A stretch of DNA of 64,000 nucleotides, from positions 1 to 64,000 of the forward strand of contig JACPTK010000074.1 in assembly GCA_016192825.1 (NCBI GenBank), in the 5' to 3' direction. Made by a program: the position numbers and the translations under genes. Of this stretch, positions 24,706-32,300 are shown piece by piece; within the stretch, counting starts at the first letter, position 1, and the number at the start of each line of letters is the position of its first letter. The notes under the pieces were generated by a model. It saw only the letters and a list, made by a program, of their open reading frames with translations, was not told where the DNA came from and made no database searches. Source of the stretch: Betaproteobacteria bacterium. Its GTDB lineage: Bacteria > Pseudomonadota > Gammaproteobacteria > Burkholderiales > SG8-41.

Positions 24706-24951
24706 ATGAAGTTCGAGAAGATGAGCGAGGGCCATTACCTGCTGGATGTGAAGGGCTACGTCTGCCCTCACCCGCAGCTCTACACCAAGAAGGCGCTCGA
24801 GCGGCTCAAGCCGGGCGAAATGCTGGAACTGCAGTTCGACAATCCGTCTTCCGGCGAGTCGATCGCCACCATGTGCGACAACACGGGCGACGAAATCCTC
24901 GACCGCAAGCAGGAGGCGGGCCTCTTTGTCTGGCACGTCCGCAAGACCTAG
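24706..24951 (+). CDS. tusA: TusA-family sulfur carrier protein
   Basis: This 81-residue protein carries sulfur as a persulfide. It shows LLDVKGYVCPHPQLYTKKAL with the CPxP motif (the Cys is the carrier residue), LKPGEMLELQFDNPSSGESI and a C-terminal LFVWHVRK strand, the full TusA fold. It is cytosolic. It is directly downstream of the YeeE-type transporter, a pairing known from thiosulfate uptake. GGAGG lies just upstream of the start. Its TAG stop (24949-24951) lies in the first bases of repeat element B, so the original C-terminus may have been a little different. Confidence 0.9.
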   Translation: MKFEKMSEGHYLLDVKGYVCPHPQLYTKKALERLKPGEMLELQFDNPSSGESIATMCDNTGDEILDRKQEAGLFVWHVRKT

Positions 24952-25158
24952 CAGCCCGTCGGACTTGGCGGCCCGACAGGCTGCTAAAAGCAAAACCGCC
25001 TGAGGATTTAGAATGAAGCTGAACCCAAAGACCCCTCCTGGCCCACCGTTAGAGACGGGAGCGGGACCGAATTCATATCTCTGCAGTCGTTTCTTGCCGT
25101 TTTCTTGCAGGCGGTTTTGCCATAGGAGTTTGTTGGCCCAAAGGCCGACAAATTCCTG
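24948..25158. mobile_element. MITE/REP-like element B
   Basis: It starts with CTAG (24948-24951), followed by a hairpin TAGCAGCCCGTCGG...CCCGACAGGCTGCTA (24949-24986). GCAAAACCGCC lies at 24990-25000, an about 110-bp core follows, then GGCGGTTTTGC at 25110-25120 and a right hairpin TAGGAGTTTGTTGG...CCGACAAATTCCTGA (25123-25158). The architecture is that of element A; the core sequence differs. It contains the tusA stop codon. Confidence 0.8.
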
Positions 25159-25174
25159 AAGCGAGGAGCGCGCC

Positions 25175-25360
25175 ATGCGCAATGTTCTGTGGACCATCTT
25201 CGCCATCGTGGGCGGCATCATGGGGTTTCTCATGGGCTACGCCACCGCGCCCATGATCGAGAGCGGCGTGCTCACCGGCCAGGGCGCGAAGCGCGCCACG
25301 AAGATCGAGGCCGGCAAGGAACTGGAGCAGTTCTACAAGGACCTCTACAAGGAGAGGTGA
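25175..25360 (+). CDS. Small single-helix membrane protein, paralogue 1
   Basis: The 61-residue protein has one membrane helix (MRNVLWTIFAIVGGIMGFLM, continuing GYATAP) and a polar C-terminal tail ending EQFYKDLYKER. No known family is recognised. The next gene encodes a similar protein: both carry GF(L/I)(M/V)GY at the end of the helix and a Tyr/Lys/Glu-rich C-terminus. GAGGAGCGCGCC stands before the start. One base separates its stop from the next start codon (25362), so the two are a translational unit. A role as transporter subunit or membrane anchor in the sulfur island is inference only. Confidence 0.65.
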   Translation: MRNVLWTIFAIVGGIMGFLMGYATAPMIESGVLTGQGAKRATKIEAGKELEQFYKDLYKER

Positions 25361-25361
25361 G

Positions 25362-25601
25362 ATGGCGCAGCAGGCCAACGCCAGCCTGGAACGCGATGCG
25401 GCCCGCGTCAGTTTGTGGGTCGCCATCATTTTCGCCGCGACCGTGTTGGGGTTTATCGTGGGATACGGCGTGTCCTCGCGCACGGGTGTGGAACCGGGCT
25501 ATTTCGACGCACCCGAGGCGGGCGGCTACGGTGTGGCGCCGAGCGCCGGGCCGAAGATGGGCGAGGACATGCGGAAGTACTACGAGGAACTCCTAAAGTA
25601 G
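25362..25601 (+). CDS. Small single-helix membrane protein, paralogue 2
   Basis: The 79-residue protein has a short polar N-terminus and one helix (SLWVAIIFAATVLGFIVGYG). A Gly/Pro/Tyr-rich linker follows (EPGYFDAPEAGGYGVAPSAG), and the tail ends MRKYYEELLK. It shares the GFIVGY motif and the YxxLxK-type tail with the preceding 61-residue protein. No database family is recognised. Both follow the YeeE-tusA pair after element B and precede the FAD oxidoreductase. Confidence 0.65.
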   Translation: MAQQANASLERDAARVSLWVAIIFAATVLGFIVGYGVSSRTGVEPGYFDAPEAGGYGVAPSAGPKMGEDMRKYYEELLK

Positions 25602-25672
25602 GACCCGGCCCCGCCGCGGCCTCTCTCCCGCCCATCGCCGGCGCCGGATCAACCTGATCGAAGAGTCGAGCG

Positions 25673-27070
25673 ATGGATGGCGATGTCCTCATCTGTGGCG
25701 GCGGGCTTGCCGGGCTGGCGGCCGGACACGCGCTGGCGCTCGCCGGGCGAGACGTAGTCGTGCTCGAGCGCGAGGCGCAGGTCGGCGGTCTCGCCCGCAC
25801 CATCGAGCATCGCGGCCAGCGCTTCGACCTCGGCGGGCACCGCCTGCTCACCGACAGCGCGCGGGTCTTGGAGCTCGTGCGCGAGGTGGTGCGCGAGCCA
25901 CTGCTGGCCGTGCCGAGGGCAAGCAAGATCCTGCTCGGCGGACGCTACGTCGACTACCCGCTGCGGCTGCTGAACGCCGCATCGGGGCTCGGCCCTGCGG
26001 CGACGCTGGGCGTGCTGTACGGCTACCTCGTCGCGCAGCTCGCGCACCGCCTGCGGCGGCGTGCCGTCATCTCGCTCGAGGACTGGGTCGTGTGCCACTA
26101 CGGCCGGCCATTGTTCGAGCTTTTCTTCAAGCCCTACAGCGAGAAGGTCTGGGGCCTCGACTGCACCCGCATCAGCGCCGACTGGGTGGCGCAGCGCATC
26201 CAGGGGCTGACGCTGGGCATGGCCATCCGGCGGACGCTGTCGCGCCCGGCGGCCAACGGCCCCCGCACCCTTGCCAGCGAATTCCTCTATCCTGCACGCG
26301 GCATCGGCAGCATCGCGGAGGGCCTGCGTGCGGAGATCGAGCAACACGGCCAAGTCCGCACAGACAGCCTCGTCACGCGTCTCGTGCATCGCGCTGGCCG
26401 CATCAAGCGCGTCGCGGTGCGCCATGGCGGCGCGAGCGCGTTCTACCGCGCGCAGGAGTTCATCTCGAGCCTGCCCCTGCCGGTCCTGGTGAGAAGGCTC
26501 TGGCCGCCGCCGCCGCCCCCGGTGCTCGAGGCCGCCGCCCGGCTGCGCTACCGCGACCTGCTGCTGGTGGCGGTCCGGCTCGGGCGCGAGCGCGCAACTG
26601 AACTGACCTGGATCTACGTTCCCGGGCGGGAGTTCTCCTTCGGAAGGGTGCACGAGCCGAAGAACTGGAGCCCGCAAATGGGGGCGGCGGGCGAGACGCT
26701 GCTCGTCGCCGAGCACTTCTGCTGCCGCGCCGACCCTGTGTGGCGGGCGGAAGATAGCGTGCTGCTGGAGCGCAGCATCGGCGAGCTCGCGGCGCTCGGA
26801 CTGATGCGGCGCGCCGATGTGCTCGACGGCCTGGTCGTGCGCGTGCCGTGCGCCTATCCGCTATTCGAGGTCGGCTACGCCGCGGCGTGCCGCGTGATCA
26901 CCGACTATCTCGCCGGCTTCGCCAACCTGCACGTCGTCGGGCGCACTGGCGCTTTCCGCTACTACAACATGGACCACGCCATCGAATCGGGCCTGGATGC
27001 CGCGGATGAAGTCCTTGCCCGCTTGAGCGCGCCGCGCGCGGCGCTGCTCCGCACCGGGACGCGCGCATGA
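25673..27070 (+). CDS. FAD-dependent amine oxidase/UDP-galactopyranose mutase-like protein
   Basis: This 465-residue flavoprotein starts with a dinucleotide-binding fold (DVLICGGGLAGLAAGHALAL), then GGLARTIEHRGQRFDLGGHR, the second FAD motif seen in protoporphyrinogen-oxidase-like and UDP-galactopyranose mutase-like enzymes. Further blocks are FELFFKPYSEKVWGLDCTRI, YPARGIGSIAEGLRAEIE and a C-terminal NLHVVGRTGAFRYYNMDHAI, where the FAD pyrophosphate is held. This pattern is common in proteins encoded beside glycosyltransferases and polysaccharide genes. The substrate is unknown. Its last four bases overlap the start of the radical SAM gene, so the two are coupled. Confidence 0.8.
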   Translation: MDGDVLICGGGLAGLAAGHALALAGRDVVVLEREAQVGGLARTIEHRGQRFDLGGHRLLTDSARVLELVREVVREPLLAVPRASKILLGGRYVDYPLRLLNAASGLGPAATLGVLYGYLVAQLAHRLRRRAVISLEDWVVCHYGRPLFELFFKPYSEKVWGLDCTRISADWVAQRIQGLTLGMAIRRTLSRPAANGPRTLASEFLYPARGIGSIAEGLRAEIEQHGQVRTDSLVTRLVHRAGRIKRVAVRHGGASAFYRAQEFISSLPLPVLVRRLWPPPPPPVLEAAARLRYRDLLLVAVRLGRERATELTWIYVPGREFSFGRVHEPKNWSPQMGAAGETLLVAEHFCCRADPVWRAEDSVLLERSIGELAALGLMRRADVLDGLVVRVPCAYPLFEVGYAAACRVITDYLAGFANLHVVGRTGAFRYYNMDHAIESGLDAADEVLARLSAPRAALLRTGTRA

Positions 27071-28536
27071 GGTGCGCGCTCATCATTCCCGCGTGGCTGC
27101 CGGAGGAAATTTTCTCCTCGCGCACCGCACCCTCGCAGGTGAATTACTGGCAGCCGCTTGGCACTCTTTATGTCGGCGCCTGTTTGCTCGAGGCCGGCCA
27201 CGACGTGAAATTGTTCAACGGCGCCTTTCTCACCCACGAGGAGATCCTGCGCCGCGTCGCGGCGTTCAAGCCGGAAGTGGCCGGCATCTACTCAACCGCC
27301 TTCGGCTGGCCCGGCGCGCAGAAAACGGCAGCCGACGTGAAGCGCATGGCTCCCGGTATCTTCGTCTGCGCCGGCGGCCCGTATCCGATCGCCGTACAAG
27401 ATCGCTGCCTCGCGAACGGCGGCGCGCCTCTCGACGCGGTGGTCACCGGCGAGGCCGAATACACCCTGGTCGAGATGCTCGACCGGATCGCGCGCGGCCG
27501 GGGACTGGAGGGCGTTCCCGGCGTCGCGTTCCGGCGGGGCGGGCGGATCATCAGGAACCCGCCCCGGCCGCTCATCGAGGACCTGGATGCGCTGCCGTTC
27601 CCCGCGCGCGCGCTGCTGGAAGGGGCGGAGCGCTACCTGCCGCCGCCCGCCACCTACCGGCGCGCGCCGGTCGCGACCCTGATCACCTCGCGCGGCTGCG
27701 ACCGCCGCTGTCTGTTCTGCTTCCAGATCGACCGCGCGCGCCAGGCAGGCCGCCGCGGCGTGCGCCTGCGCAGCGTGGAAAACGTGCTGCAGGAAATCGA
27801 GCTCTGCCTCGCGCAAGGCTACCGCGAAATCAAGTTTCTCGATGACTCCTTCGCCGCCGACTACGACCGCGCCATCCAGCTCTGCCAGGCGATCCGGGCG
27901 CGGCGGCTCGATTTCACGTGGTTCGCATCGGCCTGCGCCAACCAGGTGGATAAACCGTTGCTCGCGGCCATGCGGGAGGCCGGCTGCTGGGCGGTGCTGA
28001 TCGGCGCCGAGAGCGGCGTGCAGAAGAACCTCAACACCCTGCGCAAGGCCTGCACCCTGGGCCAGATCAGCCAGGCGGTGCGCGCGGCCAAGGATGCCGG
28101 GCTGCAGGTCAGCGCGCCGTTCGTCTTCGGCATCCCCGGCGAGACCTTCGCCGACGGATTGAAGACCATCGAGTTCGCGCTCGCGCTCGACCCCGATTTC
28201 GCGAACTTCCATTGCCTGACGCCGTTTCCCGGGACCGACCTCCACGACCGGTGCGCGGAATACGGCCAGCGCTCCGCGGACCTCGGGGACTACACCTACC
28301 AGGGCGCGGCCTTCGCGCCCCACACCCTGACGTGCGAGGAGATCCAGCAGTTGCGCCAGCTCGCGTTCCGGCGCTTTTATTCGCGGCCGTCGTTTCTGCT
28401 GCGCCGGCTGCGCCAGGTCCGCAGTGTGCGCGAGATTCGGGCCGCGGCGCTCGGCCTGAAGAGCCTGTTCTGGCTGTGGGCCGGGAAGCGTCTGTTCTAC
28501 CGCGGCAAGAGCGAGGCGGCCATACCCCCCGGTTGA
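27067..28536 (+). CDS. B12-binding-domain radical SAM protein
   Basis: The 489-residue protein has an N-terminal cobalamin-binding-type Rossmann domain (residues about 1-140, LGTLYVGACLLEAGHDVKLF) and a radical SAM barrel with the 4Fe-4S motif CDRRCLFC (Cys211, 215, 218). A conserved FLDDSFAADYDRAIQLCQAI and a long C-terminal helical part follow. Relatives perform methylations or ring rearrangements, for example in lipid or hopanoid modification; the substrate cannot be named. The start ATG overlaps the flavoprotein stop. Its end overlaps the end of the convergent radical SAM gene by 40 bp. Confidence 0.85.
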   Translation: MRCALIIPAWLPEEIFSSRTAPSQVNYWQPLGTLYVGACLLEAGHDVKLFNGAFLTHEEILRRVAAFKPEVAGIYSTAFGWPGAQKTAADVKRMAPGIFVCAGGPYPIAVQDRCLANGGAPLDAVVTGEAEYTLVEMLDRIARGRGLEGVPGVAFRRGGRIIRNPPRPLIEDLDALPFPARALLEGAERYLPPPATYRRAPVATLITSRGCDRRCLFCFQIDRARQAGRRGVRLRSVENVLQEIELCLAQGYREIKFLDDSFAADYDRAIQLCQAIRARRLDFTWFASACANQVDKPLLAAMREAGCWAVLIGAESGVQKNLNTLRKACTLGQISQAVRAAKDAGLQVSAPFVFGIPGETFADGLKTIEFALALDPDFANFHCLTPFPGTDLHDRCAEYGQRSADLGDYTYQGAAFAPHTLTCEEIQQLRQLAFRRFYSRPSFLLRRLRQVRSVREIRAAALGLKSLFWLWAGKRLFYRGKSEAAIPPG

Positions 28537-29624
28537 GCGCGCCCGAGGCGCAGGTATTCGCACGCGAGCGCCGGATACAGCCGCGGATTGAAGAGAATGT
28601 TGGTGATGAAGTAGCACTCGTGGGTGCAGTGGCAGCGCCCCTCGGCGATTCCGCCGAGGATCGCGCGCGCGCGGACGCCATCGAGCACCCGGCGCGCATC
28701 GTAGCCGTGCTCGCGCAGGTTTCCGAGGCTCGAGGACAGCATTTCGCAGGCGAACAGCTCACCACTCTCGTTGAGCACGAGGTTGAGCCGTCCGGCGTAG
28801 CACGGAATCTGCCGTTTGTGCTCGGTGAGCGTGTCATGGATCAGCCGCCGCTGCAGTATGTCCTGCGCCGCCTTGAGCCGCGCTCCCGCGAAGCGGTAGA
28901 GCGGGTCTGAGCCGCCCGTGAGCCCCGCCTCCAATCGCGCCGCGGCGCGACGGTATGCGGCGGGATCGACCTCCTTGCACCAGGCATCGCGTGGATCGCC
29001 GCGCACGAGCGAAATGGTGTGGGCGCGAAGGCCCGGCAGCGTACGCACGAATTCGATGAGTGCATCCAGCCGGTCCTGGTTGCCGCGCAGCAGGACGGTG
29101 TTGACCCCGAGCTCGAAATTCGGGTAGCGATTGAGCAGCCGCGCCAGCAAGTGATAGGTCCGCACCGCCCTCTCGAAGCTGCCGGGGGTGGCGCGAAGCC
29201 GGTCGTGTTCCTCGCCGATGCCGTCGAGTGAGACCTTGACGACGACGGTGCTGTTGCGGCAATGAGCGAGAATCCGTTCTGTCCGGTCCGCGACCAGCTC
29301 GGGAAGCAGGCCGTTCGTGGAATAGAGCATGATCGCGGGGCGGTTTTCGGCGTAAAACACGCGGCTCAGTTCCACAAGGTCCCTGCGCAGATACGGCTCG
29401 CCGCCGGAGAAGGCGAGCCACAGCAGCCGCCCGAGCGACGGTGCGGTCTGGCGGACTTCCTCCAGCGAAAACTCTTCGGCCCGGGGCTCGGCTCCGTCCG
29501 TGTCATTCAGGTAGAAGCAGAACGGGCAACGCGCGTTGCAGCGGCGCGTCACGAAGAAAGTGAGCTGGATCGGCCGCCGCTTCCAGACGAGCGATGGCAG
29601 ATGGCGCAGCGGCGAATACCTCAT
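28497..29624 (-). CDS. Radical SAM protein with SPASM-like C-terminal Cys cluster
   Basis: This 375-residue protein has the radical SAM motif FVTRRCNARCPFCFYLND (Cys29, 33, 36) and WLAFSGGEPYLRRDLVELSR. The C-terminal region has IPCYAGRLNLVLNESGELFA then Cys, and GRCHCTHECYF, a layout typical of SPASM/twitch domains that hold auxiliary Fe-S clusters. Such proteins modify peptides or small molecules. I use ATG 29624; the frame is open much further upstream without a plausible N-terminus. It overlaps the GT2 gene start-to-stop by four bases (29621-29624), so the two are co-translated on the minus strand, opposite to the main island. Confidence 0.85.
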   Translation of the reverse strand: MRYSPLRHLPSLVWKRRPIQLTFFVTRRCNARCPFCFYLNDTDGAEPRAEEFSLEEVRQTAPSLGRLLWLAFSGGEPYLRRDLVELSRVFYAENRPAIMLYSTNGLLPELVADRTERILAHCRNSTVVVKVSLDGIGEEHDRLRATPGSFERAVRTYHLLARLLNRYPNFELGVNTVLLRGNQDRLDALIEFVRTLPGLRAHTISLVRGDPRDAWCKEVDPAAYRRAAARLEAGLTGGSDPLYRFAGARLKAAQDILQRRLIHDTLTEHKRQIPCYAGRLNLVLNESGELFACEMLSSSLGNLREHGYDARRVLDGVRARAILGGIAEGRCHCTHECYFITNILFNPRLYPALACEYLRLGRAQPGGMAASLLPR

Positions 29625-30631
29625 CGGGTCCCCCTCGGGCGGCAGGCCCCGGCGAGGAAAAGCGCCGCGCCGCCGAAGGCGCCCGCGCCCACGGCGAGCG
29701 GATAGACGAAGAAGTAGTAGATGCCAGCGACCGCGGCAAACCGCCGGCCGCCGGCCACGCGAAACCCCTTGAGCAGCCCGCGACTGACGAGGAGGTTGCC
29801 GGCGAAAGCGGCAGCCGCGACCCCGAGCCAGCCCGCCGCCCCCGTCAGCAGGTAGGCGCCCACACACGGCAGGCTGATGAAGTACGACGCTACGTTGGCC
29901 TTGAGTTCGTGGGAGGCGGTCCCGGAGTCAACGAGCAGATCACGGTTGCGCAGCGAGTAGAGGGTCCAGTACATTGCCTTGACGCAGGCATTGTGCAAGG
30001 AGCGGAACAGGTTGAAGTTAAAAACGTGCCGCACCTGGATCGTGGGGTCGATCACGAGCCGGCACCCGGTGCGGCGCAGGCGGTGGCTGAATTCCACGTC
30101 CTCGAGAATCGGCAGGAAGCCTTCGGCAAAGCCGCCGTGCCGATGGAACGTCCCGGCGCGGATCGCCAGCGCGTGGGTGGCCACGTAATCGGGAGCATCG
30201 GCGCGCTTGGTCTCGAAATGGTGGATGAAGACCGACTGGAACCGGCTGAAGAAGGTGTCATCATGGGGCAGCGGGGTGTAGGTGCCGCCCGCGACGGTCG
30301 CCGGCTTGCGTCTGGAGAGCGCACGGCAGGCTGTGGCGAGGGTATCCTCGCGCGGCAGGCAGTCGGCGTCGGTGAAAAACAGGAGGTCGCCGCGTGCATG
30401 CGCCGCCCCTGCGTTTCGCGCCCCGGCGGCACCGTGGCGGCGGGCGAGCCGGATGAGCCGGCACGGGAAGCGCTGAATGGCCTCAACCGAGCCGTCGGCC
30501 GATGCGTCGTCCACCACGATCACCTCGAAGCTGGGGTAGCGCGAGGCGAACGTGGCCTCAAGGCAGCGGGCGATCGTGTTCGCGCCGTTGCGGTTCGGGA
30601 TGATCACCGAGATGAACGGTAGGGAGTTCAA
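29621..30631 (-). CDS. GT2-family glycosyltransferase with membrane tail
   Basis: This 336-residue GT-A glycosyltransferase shows ISVIIPNRNGANTIARCLEA, VDDASADGS and the metal-binding FFTDADCLP (DxD-type), then GGFAEGFLPILEDVEFSHRL. The C-terminal third has two or three hydrophobic segments (ASYFISLPCVGAYLL; GIYYFFVYPLAVGAGAFGGA). It probably adds a sugar to a lipid carrier at the inner membrane. It is the first gene of a two-gene minus-strand unit with the SPASM radical SAM gene, and its upstream region is shared with the divergent rhodanese gene. Confidence 0.87.
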   Translation of the reverse strand: MNSLPFISVIIPNRNGANTIARCLEATFASRYPSFEVIVVDDASADGSVEAIQRFPCRLIRLARRHGAAGARNAGAAHARGDLLFFTDADCLPREDTLATACRALSRRKPATVAGGTYTPLPHDDTFFSRFQSVFIHHFETKRADAPDYVATHALAIRAGTFHRHGGFAEGFLPILEDVEFSHRLRRTGCRLVIDPTIQVRHVFNFNLFRSLHNACVKAMYWTLYSLRNRDLLVDSGTASHELKANVASYFISLPCVGAYLLTGAAGWLGVAAAAFAGNLLVSRGLLKGFRVAGGRRFAAVAGIYYFFVYPLAVGAGAFGGAALFLAGACRPRGTR

Positions 30632-30682
30632 AGCGCGGGTCCACTTCCCTGCAAGATGATTATCGCCCCCCGCCCGCCGCGA

Positions 30683-30729
30683 AATGATGCAAATACATCA
30701 TTCTCCCGGATCGACGCCACGGGTCTAAT
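30683..30729 (+). promoter_or_regulatory. TGATG-N6-CATCA palindrome plus -10 box, copy 2
   Basis: AATGATG-CAAATA-CATCATT at 30683-30702 is a perfect palindrome in its arms, followed by CTC as in copy 1 (20576). A -10-like TCTAAT lies at 30724-30729, 34 bp from palindrome centre to hexamer centre, identical to copy 1. It faces the rhodanese gene (30791). The GT2 gene starts on the other side at 30631, so both could be affected. Confidence 0.65.
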
Positions 30730-30790
30730 TCAAGCGGTATTGGGTCGAGTTTTACGCGCTGGAGGCGCTTTTGAGGAGGAGGGCTAAACC

Positions 30791-31825
30791 ATGAACGGAA
30801 AGCTGATCTATCGATACGGCATCGCGGGATGGCTGGCGCTGGTAGTGGTCGCGTGGGCCCCGGCGGCCTTCGCGAAATGGGCCAATCCGCAGTTGCTGCT
30901 TACGCCGGAACAACTGCAGAAGAACATCGAGAAGTCCGATTGGGTAGTGGTGGACTGCCGCGATCTGGATGCCTATCTCAAGGGGCACATCCCGGGGGCG
31001 GTCAGCCTAGGCAAGAAATGCGGCACGGCCTTGCGCGACCCGACGGCGCGGATTTTCAAGGACGTGAAAAAGTACGAGGGCCTCTTGGGCAAGGTAGGCG
31101 TCGGCAACAACACCCATGTAGTTTTCTATCATGGGGACATGAGGGATTTGACGGACGCTACCGTCGGTTTCTGGGTGATGGAATATCTCGGCCATGACGG
31201 CAAGGTGCACGTGCTCAACGGCGGCCTGGACGCCTGGCGCAAAGCGGGCCAGCGGCTCGACGACAAGCCGGCCAAGAAGGACTCCACGACCTTCAAAGCC
31301 AAGGTCGTCAAGAGCCGTTACGCCTCCACCGACGAGATCCTGAAGATTGCGAAGGGGCAAGTGAAAGGCGTGCAGCTTATCGACTCCCGGACAGTGAAGG
31401 AGCACAAGGGCGAGGACATCCGGGCGCTGCGCGGCGGGCATGTGCCCAACACCACGCTCAATGTTTCGCACGTGGACACCCTTCCCAAGGCGAAGGACCC
31501 CAAGACCGACAAGATGGTGGGGATCGCATATCTCGACCCGGATGTGGCGGCCACGGCGTTCGACAAGCAGGACAAGAGCAAGCGCACCATCGCCTACTGC
31601 CAGACCGGAACGCGCTCGACGCTCACCTACTTGCAACTACGGCTCATGGGATTCAAGGATCCCGCCAACTGGGACGACTCGTGGCACGTTTACGGCTCGA
31701 CCGTGGCCTATCCGGCTGCCGATGAGCAGTGGTACAACTTCGCCAAGGCCAACTCGGGGCTGAGGAGCCTCGAAAACAAGATCAAGGCACTCGAGGCCGC
31801 CGCCGCGAAGCCGGCGGGCAAGTAG
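30791..31825 (+). CDS. Periplasmic two-domain rhodanese (sulfurtransferase)
   Basis: This 344-residue exported sulfurtransferase has a signal peptide (YGIAGWLALVVVAWAPAAFA) and then two rhodanese domains. The first has VVVDCRDLDAYLKGHIPGAV with no Cys in its active loop. The second has LIDSRTVKEHKGED and the catalytic loop YCQTGTRSTLTYLQ. The C-terminus ends in an Ala/Lys-rich helix. It would move sulfane sulfur from thiosulfate or persulfides in the periplasm, upstream of uptake by the YeeE-type transporter. GAGGAGGAGGG precedes the start. It shares its palindromic promoter site with the DsrE gene at 20650 and is followed by a strong terminator. Confidence 0.88.
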   Translation: MNGKLIYRYGIAGWLALVVVAWAPAAFAKWANPQLLLTPEQLQKNIEKSDWVVVDCRDLDAYLKGHIPGAVSLGKKCGTALRDPTARIFKDVKKYEGLLGKVGVGNNTHVVFYHGDMRDLTDATVGFWVMEYLGHDGKVHVLNGGLDAWRKAGQRLDDKPAKKDSTTFKAKVVKSRYASTDEILKIAKGQVKGVQLIDSRTVKEHKGEDIRALRGGHVPNTTLNVSHVDTLPKAKDPKTDKMVGIAYLDPDVAATAFDKQDKSKRTIAYCQTGTRSTLTYLQLRLMGFKDPANWDDSWHVYGSTVAYPAADEQWYNFAKANSGLRSLENKIKALEAAAAKPAGK

Positions 31826-31860
31826 ACCGCTCGTCGCCGGGCAAGAAATAAAGGGGCGCG

Positions 31861-31897
31861 CCGGACGGCATACGCCGTATGCCGTCCGGTTGTTTTT
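31861..31897 (+). terminator. Rho-independent terminator after the rhodanese gene
   Basis: CCGGACGGCATACG and CGTATGCCGTCCGG are perfect 14-bp arms around one base (31861-31889), followed by TTGTTTTTG. The stem can open at its tip to form a normal loop. It lies 36 bp after the rhodanese stop and closes the sulfur island. Confidence 0.8.
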
Positions 31898-31963
31898 GCA
31901 TCGCAAGACATGGATGCAGGGAGCCGTGTCGTGTACGTGGCGAGAAAGGCGAACGGCGCCTCC

Positions 31964-32224
31964 TCATCCCTGCGCTTCGACTTCGGCAAGCGTGCACAGA
32001 GCAGTCACGTAGCGCGCGCCGAATTCCCGCCAATAACCGAAGAGGGGCGGCAGCGCCGTCGCGACCTCTTCCGCGCCGAGTTGCAGGAGGCCGTGTCCGG
32101 CGCCGCGGGCAAACGACTCCTCCAGCCTGCGCGCAAGATCAGGCGCGAGCGCCGGGGCGTCTTCCGGCGGCGCGAAAACGAGCCGACCGCGCGGCGTGAG
32201 GACCGGAGCGAACGCGCTTGAAAC
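31964..32224 (-). pseudogene. N-terminal fragment of a SNF2-type helicase-associated protein
   Basis: On the minus strand, one frame ending with TGA at 31964-31966 reads FAPVLTPRGRLVFAPPEDAP, then LARRLEESFARGAGHGLLQL and ALPPLFGYWREFGARYVTAL. I recognise this as the N-terminal region of long SNF2/DEAD-box helicases of Betaproteobacteria. The rest (over 900 residues) is absent, and no good start codon is visible at the upstream end. The plus-strand frame at 31910-32221 is its antisense shadow. The fragment is debris between the sulfur island and the carboxylase/Bug unit. Confidence 0.5.
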
Positions 32225-32300
32225 CTCAGGGCCGATGGAGTAACCCCATTTCGGCGGTCACGGGTATACGCCTAAGCAGCCTCGCCGTAACAATCTCGCC

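Noticed and set aside
31910-32221. Plus-strand frame of 103 codons after the rhodanese gene
   Set aside because: The minus strand there reads as a helicase N-terminal fragment with clear conserved blocks. The plus-strand frame has no family resemblance and no ribosome-binding site.
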